Shown: one piece after another, positions 1-8,291 of the stretch
Layout: the number at the start of each line of letters is the position of its first letter
Numbering within the stretch: position 1 is the stretch's first letter
From: CAIWHR01 sp963846855
Lineage (GTDB): Bacteria > Pseudomonadota > Gammaproteobacteria > Burkholderiales > Casimicrobiaceae
Reading direction: 5' to 3'
Length of the DNA stretch: 64,000 nucleotides
Assembly (NCBI GenBank): GCA_963846855.1
Contig: CAWJXK010000003.1
Coordinates: 62,001-126,000, forward strand
Made by a program: the position numbers and the translations under genes
The notes under the pieces: generated by a model
Seen by the model: the letters and a program-made list of their open reading frames with translations, nothing else
What the model was told of the DNA's origin: nothing
The model's database searches: none

Positions 1-423
1 GGGAACGAACAGCGACGTGACGAGCAGGATCGCCGCCGGCGGGAGCAGCCAGAAGCTCCAGTTGTTCATCCGCGCGAACGCCATGTCCGGCGCGCCGATC
101 ATCAGCGGGATCTGCCAGTTGGCGAACCCGACCGCCGCCGGCATGATCGCGCCGAACACCATGATGAGCCCGTGCAGCGACGTCATCTGGTTGAATCGCT
201 CCGGGTCGAGGATCTGCAGCCCCGGTTCGAACAGCTCGGCGCGGATCAACATCGCCATCGTCCCGCCCACGAGGAACATCACGAACGAGAACCACAGGTA
301 CATCGTGCCGATGTCCTTGTGATTGGTCGTCGTGATCCAGCGCATGATCCCGGTCGGGTGGTGCGCGTGTTCGTCGTGCGTGTGGCCGTAGTCGGGCGCG
401 AGTTCGTGCGAAGCGCTGCTCAT
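1..423 (-). CDS. ctaD: Cytochrome c oxidase subunit I, second copy (N-terminal part, cut by window edge)
   Basis: N-terminal 141 residues of a haem-copper oxidase subunit I, which reduces O2 to water at the haem a3-CuB centre in the inner membrane. The start is the ATG at 423. A His-rich leader (GHTHDEHAHH) precedes helix I. Visible family marks are the haem-a His in TSLHGLIMV and the D-channel segment with Asn and Asp in NWQIPLMIGAPDMAF. The remainder lies left of the window, so the CuB His residues cannot be checked. It follows ctaC2 (ending at 509) by 85 bp on the same strand and is the catalytic partner of that subunit. It is a paralogue of the complete ctaD at 3885-5732. Confidence 0.93.
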   Translation of the reverse strand, partial: MSSASHELAPDYGHTHDEHAHHPTGIMRWITTTNHKDIGTMYLWFSFVMFLVGGTMAMLIRAELFEPGLQILDPERFNQMTSLHGLIMVFGAIMPAAVGFANWQIPLMIGAPDMAFARMNNWSFWLLPPAAILLVTSLFVP

Positions 424-508
424 TGCCTGCTCCTGGACATTTCGTCGAATTCCCGGGCCTTGGATGCGTCAGTGTCGCGCCCGTCGTGGCGGGTGCACCG
501 GCGCGCCG

Positions 509-1654
509 TCATGACCGCCCCGCCTTGACATCGGACGGTTGCACCGCTTCTCCCGTCTTGTTCCCCCAGCTGTTGCGCGTGTACGTGATCACGGCAGCGA
601 GATCGATGTCGGAAAGCTGTTTCCACGCGACCATCGCCGTCTGCTTGCCGTCGCGCTCGACGCCGTTCAGCACCGTCTTGATCTGGACTTCCTTCGGTCC
701 GTTGACGACCCGGGACCCGTCGAGCGCCGGGAAGGACCCGGGAACGCCCTTGCCGGTCGGCTGGTGGCACGCGGCGCAATTGGCGGTGTAGACCTTCTCG
801 CCCCGCGAAACAAGCTCGGCGATGTTCCAGACCTTGTTCGGATCGTCGGCCGCCAACCTGAACTTCGTCTTCTGCGCGTCAACCCACTTTGCGTAGTCCT
901 CCTTCGACTTCACTTCGACGACGATCGGCATGAAGCCGTGCTCCTTGCCACAGAGCTCCGCGCACTGGCCGCGATAGATGCCGATCTTCTCGGCCCTGAA
1001 CCAGCTGTCGCGGACGAAGCCGGGGATCGCGTCCTGCTTCACGCCGAACGCCGGCACCCACCATGCGTGGATGACGTCGCCCGCGGTGATGAGGACGCGC
1101 ACCTTCGCGTTGACGGGGACCACCATCGGGTTGTCGACCTCGAGCAGATAGTGCTCGCCCTTGGTCTCCCTGTTCTCGATCTGCGCCAGGGGCGTCGAGA
1201 GATTCGAATAGAAGCTGAATCCCTCGTCGAGATAATCGTAGTTCCATTTCCACTGGTACCCGGTGACCTTGACGGTCAGGTCCGGCGCCGAGGTGTCCTT
1301 CATCGCCAGGATGGTCTTGGTCGCAGGGAACGCCATGAACAGCAGGATCAGGAACGGGATGACCGTCCAGATGATCTCGACCAGCGCATTCTCGTGGAAC
1401 GGGTGTGCTTGGTGGCCCAGCGATTTCCGGTGCCTGAAAATCGAATAGAACATCACGCCGAAGACGCCGACGAAGATGACGACGCAGACCCAGAAGATGA
1501 ACGAATGCAGGTCGAACATCTGCCGCGCGATCGGCGTCACCGGCGGCTGCAGGTTCCAGTCCGGCATGGCCAGCGCGGCACCCGGCGCGGCGAGTGCCGC
1601 CGCCAGGCCCACTCCCATGAGCCGGTGGCCCGGCTTCGTCTCATTGCGCTGCAT
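509..1654 (-). CDS. ctaC: Cytochrome c oxidase subunit II with one fused cytochrome c domain
   Basis: Subunit II, 381 aa, taking electrons from cytochrome c through CuA to subunit I. Order: signal peptide (about 1-29, ending AALA), two membrane helices (about 46-70 and 90-112), the periplasmic cupredoxin domain with the CuA motif CAELCGKEHGFM near residues 229-240, then a C-terminal class I cytochrome c domain with CAACH near residue 293 and a likely axial Met in TAMVAWKQ. The ATG at 1654 is preferred over upstream in-frame starts: it has a GAGG-type ribosome site about 6 nt upstream and begins the signal peptide. This is a caa3-type subunit. It differs from the 7137-5782 paralogue, which has two haem c sites. 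It is followed by subunit I (423). Confidence 0.95.
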   Translation of the reverse strand: MQRNETKPGHRLMGVGLAAALAAPGAALAMPDWNLQPPVTPIARQMFDLHSFIFWVCVVIFVGVFGVMFYSIFRHRKSLGHQAHPFHENALVEIIWTVIPFLILLFMAFPATKTILAMKDTSAPDLTVKVTGYQWKWNYDYLDEGFSFYSNLSTPLAQIENRETKGEHYLLEVDNPMVVPVNAKVRVLITAGDVIHAWWVPAFGVKQDAIPGFVRDSWFRAEKIGIYRGQCAELCGKEHGFMPIVVEVKSKEDYAKWVDAQKTKFRLAADDPNKVWNIAELVSRGEKVYTANCAACHQPTGKGVPGSFPALDGSRVVNGPKEVQIKTVLNGVERDGKQTAMVAWKQLSDIDLAAVITYTRNSWGNKTGEAVQPSDVKAGRS

Positions 1655-1867
1655 GCTTACCTCGATTGCGTCGTTCAGTCGTCTTGAAATGCATCGCCCG
1701 CGCCGGCTCGACCGCGTCGCGGTCCGCCCGGACACAAGATCACGGGGCACCGTCCGGCGACGATCGTGTCGTGTGCTCAGACGGAAATGGCGCCAGCGCG
1801 CCGCGACTGTTGGTCGGTCGGCGCGCCATCAGCACTCTTCGCGCGGGATTGCTGGAAACGGCGCCGG

Positions 1868-1876
1868 ATTCTAGCA
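1868..1876 (-). promoter_or_regulatory. Possible extended -10 promoter for the second oxidase cluster
   Basis: The 360-bp gap 1655-2014 between ctaC2 and the subunit IV gene holds no credible gene. On the minus strand it contains TGCTAGAAT (TG-n-TAGAAT, an extended -10 pattern) at 1868-1876, about 215 bp upstream of the ctaC2 start. No convincing -35 box is seen. The size of the gap, compared with spacings below 50 bp within the first cluster, suggests that the second cluster has its own promoter. The exact box is a guess. Confidence 0.3.
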
Positions 1877-2014
1877 CGGATGCAGCGTATCCGCGCGAGC
1901 CGTGGGGTGATGTCAGTTCACGCGTCCGCAGAGCGTGCGCACGGACGTCGCGCCCGCTGCCGAGCCGTCTGCGAAGCTCCCGGTTGGCGCTCGCGAAGGT
2001 CGTGCGACATGGTC

Positions 2015-2473
2015 CTAATGCGGCATCGGCACCAGCGCTGTCGCGGGCAGCGGCTGTCTCGCCGGCGCCGGATGTTCCGCCGTCGCGGCGGGCGGCGGTC
2101 CGAAGAAGATTTCCCTGGTGAGGAACGTGTAGCCCCCTTCGATCGCGCCGATGCCCATGAGTACCATCAGCACGAGTGGCGGGACCAGAATGACATACAC
2201 CATGGCGAGCCGCTCCCACAGCATGTGCATGAAGACGGCGACGATCAGCCCCGCCTTCAGCAACATGAACGTGAGGATCAGGAACCACCGCATGTAGCCC
2301 TGAAAACCGAAGTAATCGACACAATACGAGGCGGCGGAAAGGACGAACAGCAATCCCCAGATCTTGAAATAGATGCCGAGCGGATGCTGTTGCCCTACCT
2401 CGTGATGCGTCGCCCCGGCCGCGGCGTGCGGCTGCCCCGCGGCGGGATGATGCTGTCCCTCTGCATGTGCCAT
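2015..2473 (-). CDS. Cytochrome c oxidase subunit IV (prokaryotic type)
   Basis: A 152-aa small membrane subunit of the caa3-like oxidase. A His/Ala-rich N-terminal stretch (HHPAAGQPHAAAGATHH) precedes three predicted membrane helices at about 31-50, 58-80 and 84-110. The core (YFGFQGYMRWFLILTFMLLKAGLIV and following) matches the family of subunit-IV-like proteins that accompany subunit III in caa3 clusters. It has no cofactor-binding motif and its role is structural or in assembly. The ATG at 2473 starts 7 bp after the ctaE stop. It is the last gene of the first oxidase cluster; the next 360 bp are empty. Confidence 0.85.
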   Translation of the reverse strand: MAHAEGQHHPAAGQPHAAAGATHHEVGQQHPLGIYFKIWGLLFVLSAASYCVDYFGFQGYMRWFLILTFMLLKAGLIVAVFMHMLWERLAMVYVILVPPLVLMVLMGIGAIEGGYTFLTREIFFGPPPAATAEHPAPARQPLPATALVPMPH

Positions 2474-2480
2474 GGCTACC

Positions 2481-3200
2481 CTACCAGAGATAGAAGACTG
2501 CGAAGATGAACACCCACACCAGATCGACGAAGTGCCAGTACAGACCCATGGTCTCCACGATCTCGTAGTTGCCCTTCCTGCCGGTCAGGAAGCCCGGCCT
2601 CTGCTTGTCGAGGTCTCCGCGCAGCACTTTGATCGCGACGATGATGAGGAAGATCACGCCGATCGACACGTGCGTGCCGTGGAAGCCGGTGATCATGAAG
2701 AAGCTCGCCCCGAACTGCGCGGCGCCCATGGGATTGCCCCAGGGACGTATCCCCTCATGCACGATCAACTTGGTCCATTCGAAGGCCTGCATCCCGACGA
2801 ATGTCGCGCCCAATGCCGCGGTGAGCAGCAAGAAGACAAATGTCTTGACGCGATCTTTTCGATAGCCGAAGTTCACGGCCAGGACCATCGTCCCGCTGCT
2901 GCTGATCAGCACGAACGTCATGATGGCAATCAGGAGGAGCGGGACTTCCGTGCCGCCGATCGACAGGCCGAAGACCTCGCTCGGATTGGGCCAGGGCGCC
3001 GTCGTCGAGATCCGCACCGTCATGTACGAGATCAGGAACGAGCTGAAGATGAACGTGTCGCTCAGCAGGAAGATCCACATCATCGCCTTGCCCCAGGGGA
3101 CGTTCTTGAACGCCCGCTGGTCCGAAGACCAGTCGGCGACAATCCCCTGAAGGCCTGGGGCCAGCGCTTCCGCCGTACCCGTCGACACCGGTTGGTTCAT
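2481..3200 (-). CDS. ctaE: Haem-copper oxidase subunit III
   Basis: Subunit III, 239 aa, a polytopic inner-membrane protein without redox metals that stabilises subunit I and its proton uptake. Typical segments are GFHGTHVSIGVIFLII in the middle and the C-terminal VETMGLYWHFVDLVWVF, both diagnostic of the COX3 family. About five helices are visible, fewer than the seven of the mitochondrial protein; the neighbouring subunit-III-like gene may supply the rest. Start ATG at 3200, 15 bp downstream of the preceding stop, with AGAGGGG upstream. Part of the ctaC-ctaD-coxIII-ctaE-coxIV cluster. Confidence 0.92.
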   Translation of the reverse strand: MNQPVSTGTAEALAPGLQGIVADWSSDQRAFKNVPWGKAMMWIFLLSDTFIFSSFLISYMTVRISTTAPWPNPSEVFGLSIGGTEVPLLLIAIMTFVLISSSGTMVLAVNFGYRKDRVKTFVFLLLTAALGATFVGMQAFEWTKLIVHEGIRPWGNPMGAAQFGASFFMITGFHGTHVSIGVIFLIIVAIKVLRGDLDKQRPGFLTGRKGNYEIVETMGLYWHFVDLVWVFIFAVFYLW

Positions 3201-3215
3201 TTGGATCGATCCCCT

Positions 3216-3743
3216 CTAGTCGTGCGTATGCAACAGGACAGCGAACAAGACCACCCAGACGCCGAGCAGATAATGCCAGTACACCGTGCACAGCTGGATG
3301 CTCAGGCGAATCGCCTCCGCCTCGGCGCCGCGCAGCACCCGGGCGGTGGCCCTCACCTGGACCCACAGGCCGCCGAGGAGATGCAATCCATGCACGGCGG
3401 TGAGAAGGAAGAAGAACGAATAGGCGGGATTGGCGGCGAGAAAATACCCCGCGGCGTCCATCTGTTGCCACGCCCAACCCTGTCCGATGAGAAAACCGAA
3501 TGTCAGCGCACCCGCGGCGATCATCCCGCGCTTCACGCGCTCCGGCTCGCTTCGGCTCGCGGCGACGAGCGTCCACTGCATCGCGACGCTGGCGAGGACC
3601 AGCACTGCGGTATTCGCCCAGAGCACCCTCGGCAAGGGCAGCCTGACCCAGTCGGTGCCCACCATGCGCATGTGATACGCGCTGATCAGCAGCGCGAACA
3701 GCGAGGTGGCGACCGCGAGAAAAACACCGAGGCCCACCTTCAC
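3216..3743 (-). CDS. Second subunit-III-like protein of the oxidase cluster (5' end displaced by a frameshift)
   Basis: At least 175 aa with four or five hydrophobic helices and the COX3-type C-terminal pattern (LCTVYWHYLLGVWVVLFAVLL). It lies between ctaD and ctaE and is probably a structural subunit of the same oxidase. The in-frame start here is a GTG at 3743, but the reading frame stays open upstream and encodes RQTVNVTPWVEQRAG, which resembles the normal sequence after helix I of this family. The helix itself is encoded one frame away (see 3744-3888). The native gene is therefore probably 3216-3888 with one extra base at about 3825-3828, giving 223 aa. Whether the shift is real cannot be told from this sequence. 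Confidence 0.72.
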   Translation of the reverse strand: MKVGLGVFLAVATSLFALLISAYHMRMVGTDWVRLPLPRVLWANTAVLVLASVAMQWTLVAASRSEPERVKRGMIAAGALTFGFLIGQGWAWQQMDAAGYFLAANPAYSFFFLLTAVHGLHLLGGLWVQVRATARVLRGAEAEAIRLSIQLCTVYWHYLLGVWVVLFAVLLHTHD

Positions 3744-3888
3744 CGGAGGCAGTGAAAGCGCGCCGTCGGCGTGCAGGTTGTCGCCCGCGCGCTGCTCGAC
3801 CCAGGGCGTGACGTTGACCGTCTGCCGCGACCAGCCACCAGACGACGACGGCCATGATGCCGCCCAGGAAGATCAACGCGTAGGTCAC
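3744..3888 (-). pseudogene. Frameshifted 5' segment of the subunit-III-like gene
   Basis: A GTG at 3888 overlaps the ctaD stop (GTGA) and opens MTYALIFLGGIMAVVVWWLV, a clear first membrane helix. After codon 20 the frame continues into non-membrane sequence (AADGQRHALGR). One frame over, RQTVNVTPWVEQ continues directly into the 3216-3743 protein. Removing one base of the GCGG at 3825-3828 would join WWLV to RQTVNVTPW in one frame. I read this as the true N-terminus of the neighbouring gene, either mutated or affected by a base-call error. Confidence 0.65.
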
Positions 3889-5732
3889 GAATGCGCGCCC
3901 CCGGCGGGTTGCGGGTTGGCGGCGGTGAATGCCTGCGCGCCAAGATCGCCCGCATCGGGAGTCTTCTCGAGGCCCTTGGTGCTCTTGCCCGGCGGCTGGT
4001 TCTGCGGGATGAAGTCCTCGGCCGCGCCGGGCACGCTGTAGTCATAGGCCCAGCGGTAGACCACCGGCAGCGTCGGACCGAAGTTGCCGTGCTTCGGTGG
4101 CGTGTCGGCGGTCTGCCATTCCAGCGTCGTGGCACGCCACGGATTCGGGCCGGACGGCTTGCCCTTGAAATAGCTCCAGATCAGGTTGTAGATGAACACG
4201 ACCTGAACGACGCCGACGATGAGCGCGGCGATCGTGATCGCGACGTTCAGCTGCTGCGCCGACTCCGGCATGAAGACCGTGGTTCCCATCGCGTAATACC
4301 GCCGCGGCACGCCCAGGAAGCCCAGGTAGTGCATCGGGTAGTAGATCGCATACGTGCCGAGGAACGTGACCCAGAAATGAAACCTGCCCAGGGTGTCGTT
4401 CAGCATCCGTCCCGTGATCTTGGGGTACCAGTGGTAGATCGCGCCGAACACGACCAGGATCGGGGACACCGCCATCACCATGTGGAAGTGAGCGACCACG
4501 AACATGGTGCCGGACAGCGGGATGTCCACCGGCACGTTGCCGAGGAACAGGCCCGTCAGCCCGCCGTTGATGAACGTGAAGATGAAGCCGATCGCAAACA
4601 GCATCGGGACGGTGAAATGGATGTCGCCCTTCCACAGTGTCAGCACCCAGTTGTAGACCTTGAGCGCCGTGGGAACCGCGATGATAAGCGTGGTCGTGGC
4701 GAAGAAGAATCCGAAGTACGGATTCATTCCGCTGACGTACATGTGGTGCGCCCACACGATGAAGCTCAACCCGCCGATCGCGAGGATCGCCCAGACCATC
4801 ATCCGATAGCCGAAGATGTTCTTCCGCGCGTTGACGCTGATGAGGTCGGAGACGATGCCGAAGGCCGGCAGCGCGACGATGTAGACCTCGGGATGCCCGA
4901 AGAACCAGAACAGGTGCTGGAACAGGATCGGGCTGCCCCCGTTGTAAGCGAGGTGCTCGCCCTTCGAGACGAGGGCCGGCATGAAGAAGCTCGTTCCGAG
5001 CGTGAGGTCGAGCGTCATCATGATCGCGCTGACGAACAATGCCGGGAATGCCAGCAGCGCCAGGATGGTGGCCATGAAGATGCCCCACACCGTCAGGGGC
5101 AGCCGCATCAGCGTCATGCCGCGCGTGCGCGCCTGCAGCACGGTCACCACGTAGTTCAGCCCGCCCATCGTGAAGCCGATGATGAAGAACGCGAGCGAGA
5201 CGAGCATCAGGATGATGCCCCAGTTCGCCCCGGGCGTGCCCGGGAGAATGGCCTGCGGCGGATACAGCGTCCAGCCGGCGCCGGTGGACCCGCCCGGCAC
5301 GAAGAAGCTCGCCATCAGCAGCAGCACGGCGAACAGATACACCCAGTAGCTCACCATGTTGACGTAGGGGAAGACCATGTCGCGCGCGCCCACCATCAGG
5401 GGAATGAGGTAGTTGCCGAATCCCCCGAGGAACAGCGCGGTGAGCAGGTAGATCACCATGATCATTCCGTGCATGGTGACGTACTGAAGGTACGTGGCCG
5501 GAGTGATGAACGAGAAGACATGGGGGAAGCCGAGCTGCAGCCGCATGATTCCCGACAGCACCAGCGCCACCAGACCTACCGCGATCGCCGTGATCCCGTA
5601 CTGGACGGCGATGACCTTGGCGTCCTGGCTCCAGATGTATTTCCCGATGAAGGTCTTCGGATGGTAGAGCTCCGGCTCCTCGACTTCGGCCGGCCGAACG
5701 AAGTCCGACTCGTCATGCGCAACATAGGTCAT
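3885..5732 (-). CDS. ctaD: Cytochrome c oxidase subunit I (A-type haem-copper oxidase)
   Basis: Complete catalytic subunit, 615 aa, with about 12 membrane helices plus a soluble C-terminal tail of roughly 70 aa. Visible key residues: haem-a His in VTMHGMIMV; D-channel GNYLIPLMVGARD; HPEVY at about 280-284 (CuB His, the A1-type Glu and the cross-linked Tyr); the CuB His pair in WAHHMYV near 329; and the two His of VAHFHMVM near 415 (haem a3 and a). Start ATG at 5732 with GAGGAA upstream. It follows ctaC by 49 bp, and its stop overlaps the next start (GTGA). The GHPEV signature places it in type A1, a proton-pumping oxidase using cytochrome c. Confidence 0.97.
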   Translation of the reverse strand: MTYVAHDESDFVRPAEVEEPELYHPKTFIGKYIWSQDAKVIAVQYGITAIAVGLVALVLSGIMRLQLGFPHVFSFITPATYLQYVTMHGMIMVIYLLTALFLGGFGNYLIPLMVGARDMVFPYVNMVSYWVYLFAVLLLMASFFVPGGSTGAGWTLYPPQAILPGTPGANWGIILMLVSLAFFIIGFTMGGLNYVVTVLQARTRGMTLMRLPLTVWGIFMATILALLAFPALFVSAIMMTLDLTLGTSFFMPALVSKGEHLAYNGGSPILFQHLFWFFGHPEVYIVALPAFGIVSDLISVNARKNIFGYRMMVWAILAIGGLSFIVWAHHMYVSGMNPYFGFFFATTTLIIAVPTALKVYNWVLTLWKGDIHFTVPMLFAIGFIFTFINGGLTGLFLGNVPVDIPLSGTMFVVAHFHMVMAVSPILVVFGAIYHWYPKITGRMLNDTLGRFHFWVTFLGTYAIYYPMHYLGFLGVPRRYYAMGTTVFMPESAQQLNVAITIAALIVGVVQVVFIYNLIWSYFKGKPSGPNPWRATTLEWQTADTPPKHGNFGPTLPVVYRWAYDYSVPGAAEDFIPQNQPPGKSTKGLEKTPDAGDLGAQAFTAANPQPAGGAHS

Positions 5733-5781
5733 CGGTGGTTCCTCTTCGCCAATTCGTCAACCCGGACGATTCGTCCGCGTC

Positions 5782-7137
5782 TCACTTCAAGGTATTGATG
5801 TAGGCAACGAGATCGTTGATCTGACGCTCGTCGGTCAGGATCGCGCCAAGGGCCGCCATCTGCGGACCGTACGCATCATTCGGTTGGGTGCCGCGCGCGC
5901 CTTGCTGGAAATTCTTGAGTTGCGTGACGAGATACCAGTCACTCATGCCGTTGAGCCGCGGGGCGTTGGTGGCCTGCGCCCCGCGTCCGTCGGCGCCGTG
6001 GCACGCGGCGCAGGTTTCATAGAGCTTCTCGCCGTTGCTCGCATTGGGAGGCACCGTGTGCGGCGCCGGGGTATCCGGCAACGTGCGGATATAGGCGACG
6101 ACGTTGTCGATCGCGGTGTCGTCCGCGAGCGTCGCCGCCATCGGCGCCATCACCTTGCCGAAGGCGTCCTTCGCGGACGTCCCCCGCGCGCCGCTCTTGA
6201 AATTGTGCAATTCGCGCTTCAGGTACCAGTCCGCCTGGCCCGCGATCTTCGGCGCGTTCAGCGCAGGGTTGCCTTCGCCCTGCGCGCCATGACAGGCGGT
6301 GCACACCGCGAAGAGCGCCCGCCCGGCCGTCGCGTCGCCGGGCGGACGGTCCACGGTTTGCGCATACGTCGGATAGCTCGCGAGCCACGTCTTCCACGCC
6401 GACTCGTCCTCGACGACGACCTTGCCGCGCATCGCGTAATGCGCAATGCCGCACAGCTGTTCGCAGAAGACGTCGAAATGGCCTTCCCGCGTCGGCGTGA
6501 ACCAGACGTAGGTCACCAGTCCCGGCACCATGTTCATCTTGGCGCGGAACTGGGGCACCGTGAAGTCGTGCAGGACGTCGATCGAGCGGAGCTCCGCCTT
6601 GACCGACTTGCCCATGGGCAGATGCAGCTCGGGGCTCGCAATCAGGACATCGTCCTTTCCGTTAGGGTCGTCCGGATTGATGCCGAACGGGTTCGCGTCG
6701 CTGACGAAGCGGGCGTCGACGGTGCCGAGCACGCCATCCGCGCCCGGGAAGCGATAGTTGAAATTCCACTGCCGGCCCACGACCTCGAACACGGCCGCGT
6801 CCTTGGGCACGTCGATGAACTTCCCCCATGCGAGCAGGCCGGGGGCCAGCAACGCGGCGACTCCGAGCGCGGTCGCCAGGATGAGTGCGCCTTCCAGCTT
6901 CTTGTTCTCGGGCTCGTAGTGCGCCGTGTTTCCCTTTCGGTTGCGGTAGCGCACCACGCAGTACGCCATGAACAGGTTGACGGTGACGAAGACGAATCCG
7001 GTGACCCAGAACGTGAGCGTCACGGTGTCGTCGATGTTGCCCCAATTGGACGCGATCGGCGTGAAGTACCACGGACTGAGGTAGTGAAACAGGACGGAGC
7101 CCACGACCAGCAAGACTATTGCGATTGCCATAAGCAT
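5782..7137 (-). CDS. ctaC: Cytochrome c oxidase subunit II with two fused cytochrome c domains
   Basis: A 451-aa subunit II. Two membrane helices (about 1-20 and 40-62) and a third hydrophobic stretch near 83-105 precede the cupredoxin domain with CuA motif CEQLCGIAHYAM near 225-236. Two cytochrome c domains follow, with CTACH near 279 and CAACH near 376. Each is followed by the same pattern (DWYL...L.NF..GARGT..DA.G..M), so the pair looks like an internal duplication of the c4/c553 type. Most caa3 enzymes have one such domain; the second may let the enzyme accept electrons from a wider set of donors (inference). Start ATG at 7137, with a second Met at codon 3. First gene of the cluster. Confidence 0.95.
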   Translation of the reverse strand: MLMAIAIVLLVVGSVLFHYLSPWYFTPIASNWGNIDDTVTLTFWVTGFVFVTVNLFMAYCVVRYRNRKGNTAHYEPENKKLEGALILATALGVAALLAPGLLAWGKFIDVPKDAAVFEVVGRQWNFNYRFPGADGVLGTVDARFVSDANPFGINPDDPNGKDDVLIASPELHLPMGKSVKAELRSIDVLHDFTVPQFRAKMNMVPGLVTYVWFTPTREGHFDVFCEQLCGIAHYAMRGKVVVEDESAWKTWLASYPTYAQTVDRPPGDATAGRALFAVCTACHGAQGEGNPALNAPKIAGQADWYLKRELHNFKSGARGTSAKDAFGKVMAPMAATLADDTAIDNVVAYIRTLPDTPAPHTVPPNASNGEKLYETCAACHGADGRGAQATNAPRLNGMSDWYLVTQLKNFQQGARGTQPNDAYGPQMAALGAILTDERQINDLVAYINTLK

Positions 7138-7350
7138 AGTGGTAGCCCCGTTGTACCGATCGAACTATCGCTGCGCACGCGACATGTCGTGTACTTCAAA
7201 AAACGCCTGCCGTCCACATCCTGGCCGCAGCGATGCCCCCGCTGCCCGCGGGAGTCTCGCGCGGATCGATGTCTGAATGTGCCGGCGGACGGCGGGACCG
7301 TCACCCATTGGCGGTCCGTGACCCCTGCCATCGCGCGACGGGCCGCAGCT

Positions 7351-7926
7351 CTAGTCCTTTTGCAGCGCTCGTTCATGGCCGCTGCCAGCGTGGTGCCTGC
7401 GTCTGATCGGCTTGAACGGATTGATGAAATGCGTGTTGACGGCGACGAGCTCCGCTTCCGGGTGGTGGTTTCGCATCAGCGCCCTGACGGCCGCTCCTTG
7501 CTCTTTCCGCACATAGATCAGGATCAGATACTTTCCCGCCTCGATATCGTGGTGGAACTTGCGCAGCTTCTTGTTCTCGGTGGCGATGCCCGTCAGGCCG
7601 CCTTCCCATGCTCCGAACATCGTCGCCACGACGACGATCAGGACAAGCACGATGCGGGGGACGTCGGGGCCGAAGGGTTCAAGGAAATGCAGCAATGCGG
7701 CGCCGACGAGCCCGGCGACGAACCCGATCCCCGCGCCGATGAAGCCATCGCGGACAATATCGAGCGTCTCGAGGTAATTGCTGGAGTGGATCTGCTGTTG
7801 CCGCAGGCCTGATTCGTCCTTGCTGACGACGTGAATGAAGAAATCCTTCACGCCGCCGGCATGCAGGTCGTCGGTCACCGCGTGCGTGCTCTGCAGCGTC
7901 GGCGCGAGGTAATAGAGGCAATTCAT
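7351..7926 (-). CDS. Unrecognised two-helix membrane protein
   Basis: A 191-aa protein that I cannot assign. An N-terminal soluble part (about 1-56, starting MNCLYYLAPTLQSTHAV) is followed by a Gly-rich hairpin of two membrane helices (about 60-84 and 90-112, with GAGIGFVAGLVGAALL and VLVLIVVVATMFGAWEGGL). A basic cytosolic tail contains KYLILIYVRKEQ and ends His/Arg-rich. The layout recalls small stress-related proteins whose Gly-zipper hairpin sits between soluble modules, but that is only a likeness. The ATG at 7926 has a strong site (GGAGGA) upstream. It stands alone, leftward, upstream of the oxidase cluster and separated from it by 213 bp. Confidence 0.7.
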   Translation of the reverse strand: MNCLYYLAPTLQSTHAVTDDLHAGGVKDFFIHVVSKDESGLRQQQIHSSNYLETLDIVRDGFIGAGIGFVAGLVGAALLHFLEPFGPDVPRIVLVLIVVVATMFGAWEGGLTGIATENKKLRKFHHDIEAGKYLILIYVRKEQGAAVRALMRNHHPEAELVAVNTHFINPFKPIRRRHHAGSGHERALQKD

Positions 7927-8291
7927 CAGTTCCTCCGGTTTCGACGCGGCCCTTGCCGGCTCTTCGTTCCGTCGAAGTCAGTCAACCGCCCATACTGCGA
8001 GTGCGTCCTGCGAATGCGGCGCCGCAAGATCCCGGCGCCAGATCGCCGCCGAGTCTCTCACAACCGTTCGAAGCTGTCAGGGGGTGAACCGACAAATTCG
8101 AAAATCGCCTGCCCATTTGCCACCCCTGACTCGATGACCGCCGAGCGCCTGCAGGCGACGGCGGCCGGAGATTCGTGGCAAAAATGTAACAGCCCTTGCC
8201 CATCAAGTCCATTTTCGGGGGCTCCCCAAAACGTAGCAGCCGCGCCCGCGCCGCAGCAATTCCGTCGCTCGGCAATCCGCCACGCGGGGCA
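7927..8291. other. 365-bp gap without a credible gene
   Basis: Between the start of the 7351-7926 gene and the end of bioD. Reading frames here have Arg/Ser-rich compositions and no homology I recognise. On the minus strand a weak stem (TTTTGGGG / CCCCGAAAA around 8207-8227) lies about 65-85 bp beyond the bioD stop, but it lacks a T-run, so it is not a convincing terminator. The promoter of the hypothetical gene should be near 7940-8000; I see no good box. Confidence 0.4.

Noticed and set aside
3891..5798. Long open frame (about 635 codons) antisense to ctaD, and similar ones opposite ctaC, liuB and others.
   Set aside because: High GC makes antisense frames open by chance. Their compositions are Arg/Asp/His/Gly-rich with no motif, while the opposite strand encodes clear oxidase or carboxylase proteins.
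8207..8227. Stem TTTTGGGG / CCCCGAAAA as a bioD terminator.
   Set aside because: Too weak, no T-run, and 65-85 bp from the stop; only a possibility.
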